NCBI GenBank assembly: GCA_021793335.1
Contig: JAJYSW010000151.1
Span: 1-7,948 of the forward strand
DNA length: 7,948 nucleotides
Source: Actinomycetes bacterium
GTDB taxonomy: Bacteria > Actinomycetota > Actinomycetes > Mycobacteriales > Micromonosporaceae
Direction of reading: 5' to 3'
The position numbers were made by a program, and so were the translations under genes. The number at the start of each line of letters is the position of its first letter. Position 1 is the stretch's first letter. The notes under the pieces were generated by a model. The model made no database searches and was not told the DNA's origin. It worked only from the letters and a program-made list of their open reading frames with translations. Shown one piece after another: positions 6,281 to 7,948 of the stretch.

Positions 6281-7353
6281 TTCCTCTCCTTTGCGATCGT
6301 CTCCGCCAGCAGTTCCTCCGAACCCGCCTCCACCGACAGCCAGAGGGCCTCATAGAACATGCGGTTCATCGGGTGGGTTTCGATCTGCGCTGCGGCGCCG
6401 AAGAGCAGCAGGCATTCCCGGGCGGTGCTCCTCACCACTCGGCCGGCCATGAGCTTGACGGCGGAGCTCAGCTCTCGGGGGTCGCCGCTGTCGGCCCACC
6501 GGTCGACCGCGTCCGAGGCCAGGCACCGCACCCCTTCGATTTCGGTGCGGAGGCGGGCCAGCCGGAAGGCCACCGACTGGTGCTTTCCCAGTTCGAGACC
6601 GAAGACGTTTCTTCTGCCGGCATGCTCGGCGGTGGCGTCGAGCATCCACGAGGCCGCCGACATCATGAGGGCCCCGAGCAGGATTCGTTCCCCGGCGAAC
6701 TGGCGGGCGTGTACGGGCAGGGCCTGGCCCAGACCGCCCAGGACGCGGTCGGCGGCGACCGGTGTGCCGTCGAAGCCGATCGAGGCCGTCCCGGCCGTCG
6801 CATAGCCCGCCAAGGGGTCTTCGTCCGCGACGACGACCCCTGGGGCGTCGGTGTCCACGGCCAGCAATACCAGGTGGAACGGCGGCCGTCTGCCCTCTGC
6901 GACCGCCAGGACGACGGCGGTGTCCGCATGGGCTCCGTTGAGGACCCAGCGTTTTCCTCCCGAGAGGACGAGGGACCCGTGCGATACGGCCGCTTCGGTC
7001 TCCAAGCCGGCCAGGTCGGAGCCGCCGGTCGATTCCGTGACCGCGTGCGCCAGAATCCGTTCTCCTCGCGCCGCCTCCTCGGCCAGCTCGGAACGGGTGG
7101 CCCACAGGAGCGGAAGGCACATCTCGACCTGGTTGAAGAGCGACATGGCAAGATCCAGGTCGCCCAAAGCGCCCAGGGCTTCGGCGAATTCGAGCCGCCT
7201 TCGGTGGTCGTTCCAGTAGCGTTCGTCGCCGATGCCGAACCTGCGGTGGAGATCGGCGAGGATCAGGCCGAGTCTTTCCCGCTGCGTCCCGGTGGCGGCC
7301 GACGCCGTGTCCAGGATCGCCTGCGTCATCTCGTCTTTGGAGGTTTCGTTCAT
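6271..7353 (-). CDS. Acyl-CoA dehydrogenase-family flavoprotein, first of a tandem pair
   Basis: This 360-residue protein has the acyl-CoA dehydrogenase fold. It likely performs FAD-dependent alpha,beta-dehydrogenation of a thioester. The family signature AVTESTGGSDLAG is at 104-116, followed by GGKRWVLNGAHAD (132-144). The FAD-contact pattern R-x-x-F-G...Q is at R248-Q259, and a C-terminal segment with AGSEELLAE starts at 343. Glu222 of the GERIL segment sits 121 residues before Ala343. That matches the spacing between positions 255 and 376 of medium-chain acyl-CoA dehydrogenase, so Glu222 is the probable catalytic base, as in isovaleryl- and long-chain enzymes. The region before the signature is about 25 residues shorter than in the neighbouring paralogue. 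The start at 7353 is chosen for its ATGA overlap and a GGAG 5 bases upstream. Because it follows an adenylation gene directly, an aminoacyl-carrier protein is a more likely substrate than acyl-CoA (inference). Confidence 0.88.
   Translation of the reverse strand: MNETSKDEMTQAILDTASAATGTQRERLGLILADLHRRFGIGDERYWNDHRRRLEFAEALGALGDLDLAMSLFNQVEMCLPLLWATRSELAEEAARGERILAHAVTESTGGSDLAGLETEAAVSHGSLVLSGGKRWVLNGAHADTAVVLAVAEGRRPPFHLVLLAVDTDAPGVVVADEDPLAGYATAGTASIGFDGTPVAADRVLGGLGQALPVHARQFAGERILLGALMMSAASWMLDATAEHAGRRNVFGLELGKHQSVAFRLARLRTEIEGVRCLASDAVDRWADSGDPRELSSAVKLMAGRVVRSTARECLLLFGAAAQIETHPMNRMFYEALWLSVEAGSEELLAETIAKERKWI
6286..6292 (-). promoter_or_regulatory. Strong ribosome binding site for the second dehydrogenase gene
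   Basis: AAAGGAG is the best Shine-Dalgarno match in the window. It lies 5 bases before the ATG at 6280 and 11 bases before a second in-frame ATG at 6274. The 6280 start gives a 10-bp overlap with the upstream gene. The 6274 start would restore the ATGA overlap used at every other junction, at less favourable spacing. I annotate 6280, and the two products differ by only two residues. Confidence 0.65.
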
Positions 7354-7948
7354 ACCCGCTCCGAACACAGGGACCGAATGGTCTTCCGGTCGGGTTTTCC
7401 GCTCGCCAGTCGCGGCCACGGGTCCACCGGAATCCACGCTTCGGGGCGCATGTACCGGGGCAGCCGCCGCGACGTGAATTCGGCGATCGCCTCCGCCGAG
7501 GCGCTGTCGGCCGCCCGGTAGGCGCATATGATCCGCCGGTCGGGGGCATCGGTCACGAACACCACGGCTTCCGGCACCCGAGGGTGGCTCTCGACGACGG
7601 ATTCCACCTCGCCGAGGTTGACCCGGTAGCCGCGCAGCTTGACTTCCGCGTCCCGGCGTCCGTGGAATTCGATGCGGCCGTCGGCCCGTCGAAGACCCCA
7701 GTCTCCTGAACGGTAATAGCGTTTACCGTCCACAGTGAGGAAAGGGTCCTGTCCGGGACTCGGTTTGAGGTAGTCGTTCATGACCTGGGCGCCGCCGATG
7801 AGGATCTCGCCGGGCCCGGCGGCCGAGACTTCTCCGCGGGCGTCCAGGAACGTGATGTCGGATCCTTCCAGCGCAGTCCCGATGGGGTAGGGCCTCGAAC
7901 GGTCGAGGTCCCTTTCGGCGATGACCTCGGCCGTGACGAGGCACGTGG
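7350..7948 (-). CDS. Stand-alone amino-acid adenylation domain, C-terminal part (gene truncated by window edge)
   Basis: This is the last 198 residues of an AMP-forming adenylation enzyme, which activates an amino or other carboxylic acid with ATP and transfers it to a carrier-protein thiol. The frame stays open to the window edge, so the start lies outside. Visible core motifs, numbered from the first whole codon, are A6 (GEILIGGAQVMNDYL, 46-60), A7 (YYRSGDW, 77-83), A8 (GRRDAEVKLRGYRVNLGEVE, 96-115), A9 (LPRYMRP, 162-168) and A10 (ASGKPDR, 181-187), with the catalytic lysine at 184. The protein stops about 11 residues after A10, so it has no fused carrier (PCP) or condensation domain. It is therefore a free-standing ligase like DltA or the prolyl-AMP ligases CloN4/PltF, and the spacing around A5-A6 looks DltA-like. 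The substrate-pocket residues between A3 and A5 lie outside the window, so specificity cannot be read. Its stop codon overlaps the next start as ATGA. Confidence 0.9.
   Translation of the reverse strand, partial: TCLVTAEVIAERDLDRSRPYPIGTALEGSDITFLDARGEVSAAGPGEILIGGAQVMNDYLKPSPGQDPFLTVDGKRYYRSGDWGLRRADGRIEFHGRRDAEVKLRGYRVNLGEVESVVESHPRVPEAVVFVTDAPDRRIICAYRAADSASAEAIAEFTSRRLPRYMRPEAWIPVDPWPRLASGKPDRKTIRSLCSERV
7359..7362 (-). promoter_or_regulatory. Ribosome binding site for the first dehydrogenase gene
   Basis: GGAG lies 5 bases upstream of the ATG at 7353, inside the end of the adenylation gene. It supports this start over the in-frame ATG at 7527, which would add 58 residues of Arg/Pro/Gly-rich sequence unlike any acyl-CoA dehydrogenase N-terminus and overlap the upstream gene heavily. 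Confidence 0.6.

Noticed and set aside
7140..7353. N-terminal truncation of the first dehydrogenase making it a pseudogene
   Set aside because: The N-terminus is about 25 residues shorter than in the paralogue, but the frame is intact, the start has a Shine-Dalgarno and an ATGA overlap, and all flavin and catalytic positions are present.
6172..7521. Long plus-strand open frame (449 residues) opposite the first dehydrogenase gene
   Set aside because: Low-complexity Arg/Gly/Gln-rich translation with no domain. The opposite strand carries the acyl-CoA dehydrogenase signature and the C-terminal motifs.
1..7948. RNA genes, CRISPR arrays, insertion sequences, direct repeats, terminators or attachment sites
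   Set aside because: No tRNA-like cloverleaf, regularly spaced repeat, transposase frame or hairpin followed by a T-tract was seen on either strand. The window is fully occupied by overlapping coding regions.

Overview
The window is a high-GC, actinomycete-type (Streptomyces-like) stretch. GC-rich codons predominate, the coding density is complete, and the genes resemble those of a natural-product biosynthetic cluster. All seven supported genes lie on the minus strand, so transcription runs from the right edge (7948) towards position 1. The window is probably cut from a longer operon on at least the right side, because the first gene is incomplete there. Only two bases lie beyond the last stop codon on the left.

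In order of transcription the genes are: the C-terminal part of a stand-alone amino-acid adenylation domain (7350-7948); two tandem acyl-CoA dehydrogenase-fold flavoproteins (6271-7353 and 5138-6280); a class I SAM methyltransferase of trans-aconitate-methyltransferase type (4386-5141); a GT-A-like putative glycosyltransferase with an unassigned C-terminal domain (3301-4389); and two ABC half-exporters (1793-3304 and 3-1796). Every junction is a start/stop overlap. Five are 4-bp ATGA overlaps, and the sixth is either ATGA or a 10-bp overlap. There is no intergenic space, internal promoter or terminator, so the set looks translationally coupled.

My reading is that the adenylating enzyme activates an amino acid and loads it on a carrier protein not seen here. 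One or both flavoproteins would then dehydrogenate the carrier-bound acyl group, as in the prolyl-AMP ligase/prolyl-carrier dehydrogenase pathway to pyrrole-2-carboxylate and related routes. The methyltransferase and glycosyltransferase-like protein would tailor the product, and the ABC pair would export it. The product itself cannot be named from this window.

The most striking sequence-level observation is the ABC pair. One half (1793-3304) keeps a perfect LSGGQ signature but has lost the P-loop, the Walker B Asp, the Q-loop Gln and the H-loop His. The other half (3-1796) keeps all of those but has a corrupted signature (LSPAE) and D-loop. The two defects are complementary, so a heterodimer would have exactly one complete ATP site and one dead site. 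A second useful observation is that both dehydrogenase-like proteins carry Glu at the isovaleryl-CoA/long-chain-type catalytic position rather than at the medium-chain-type position.
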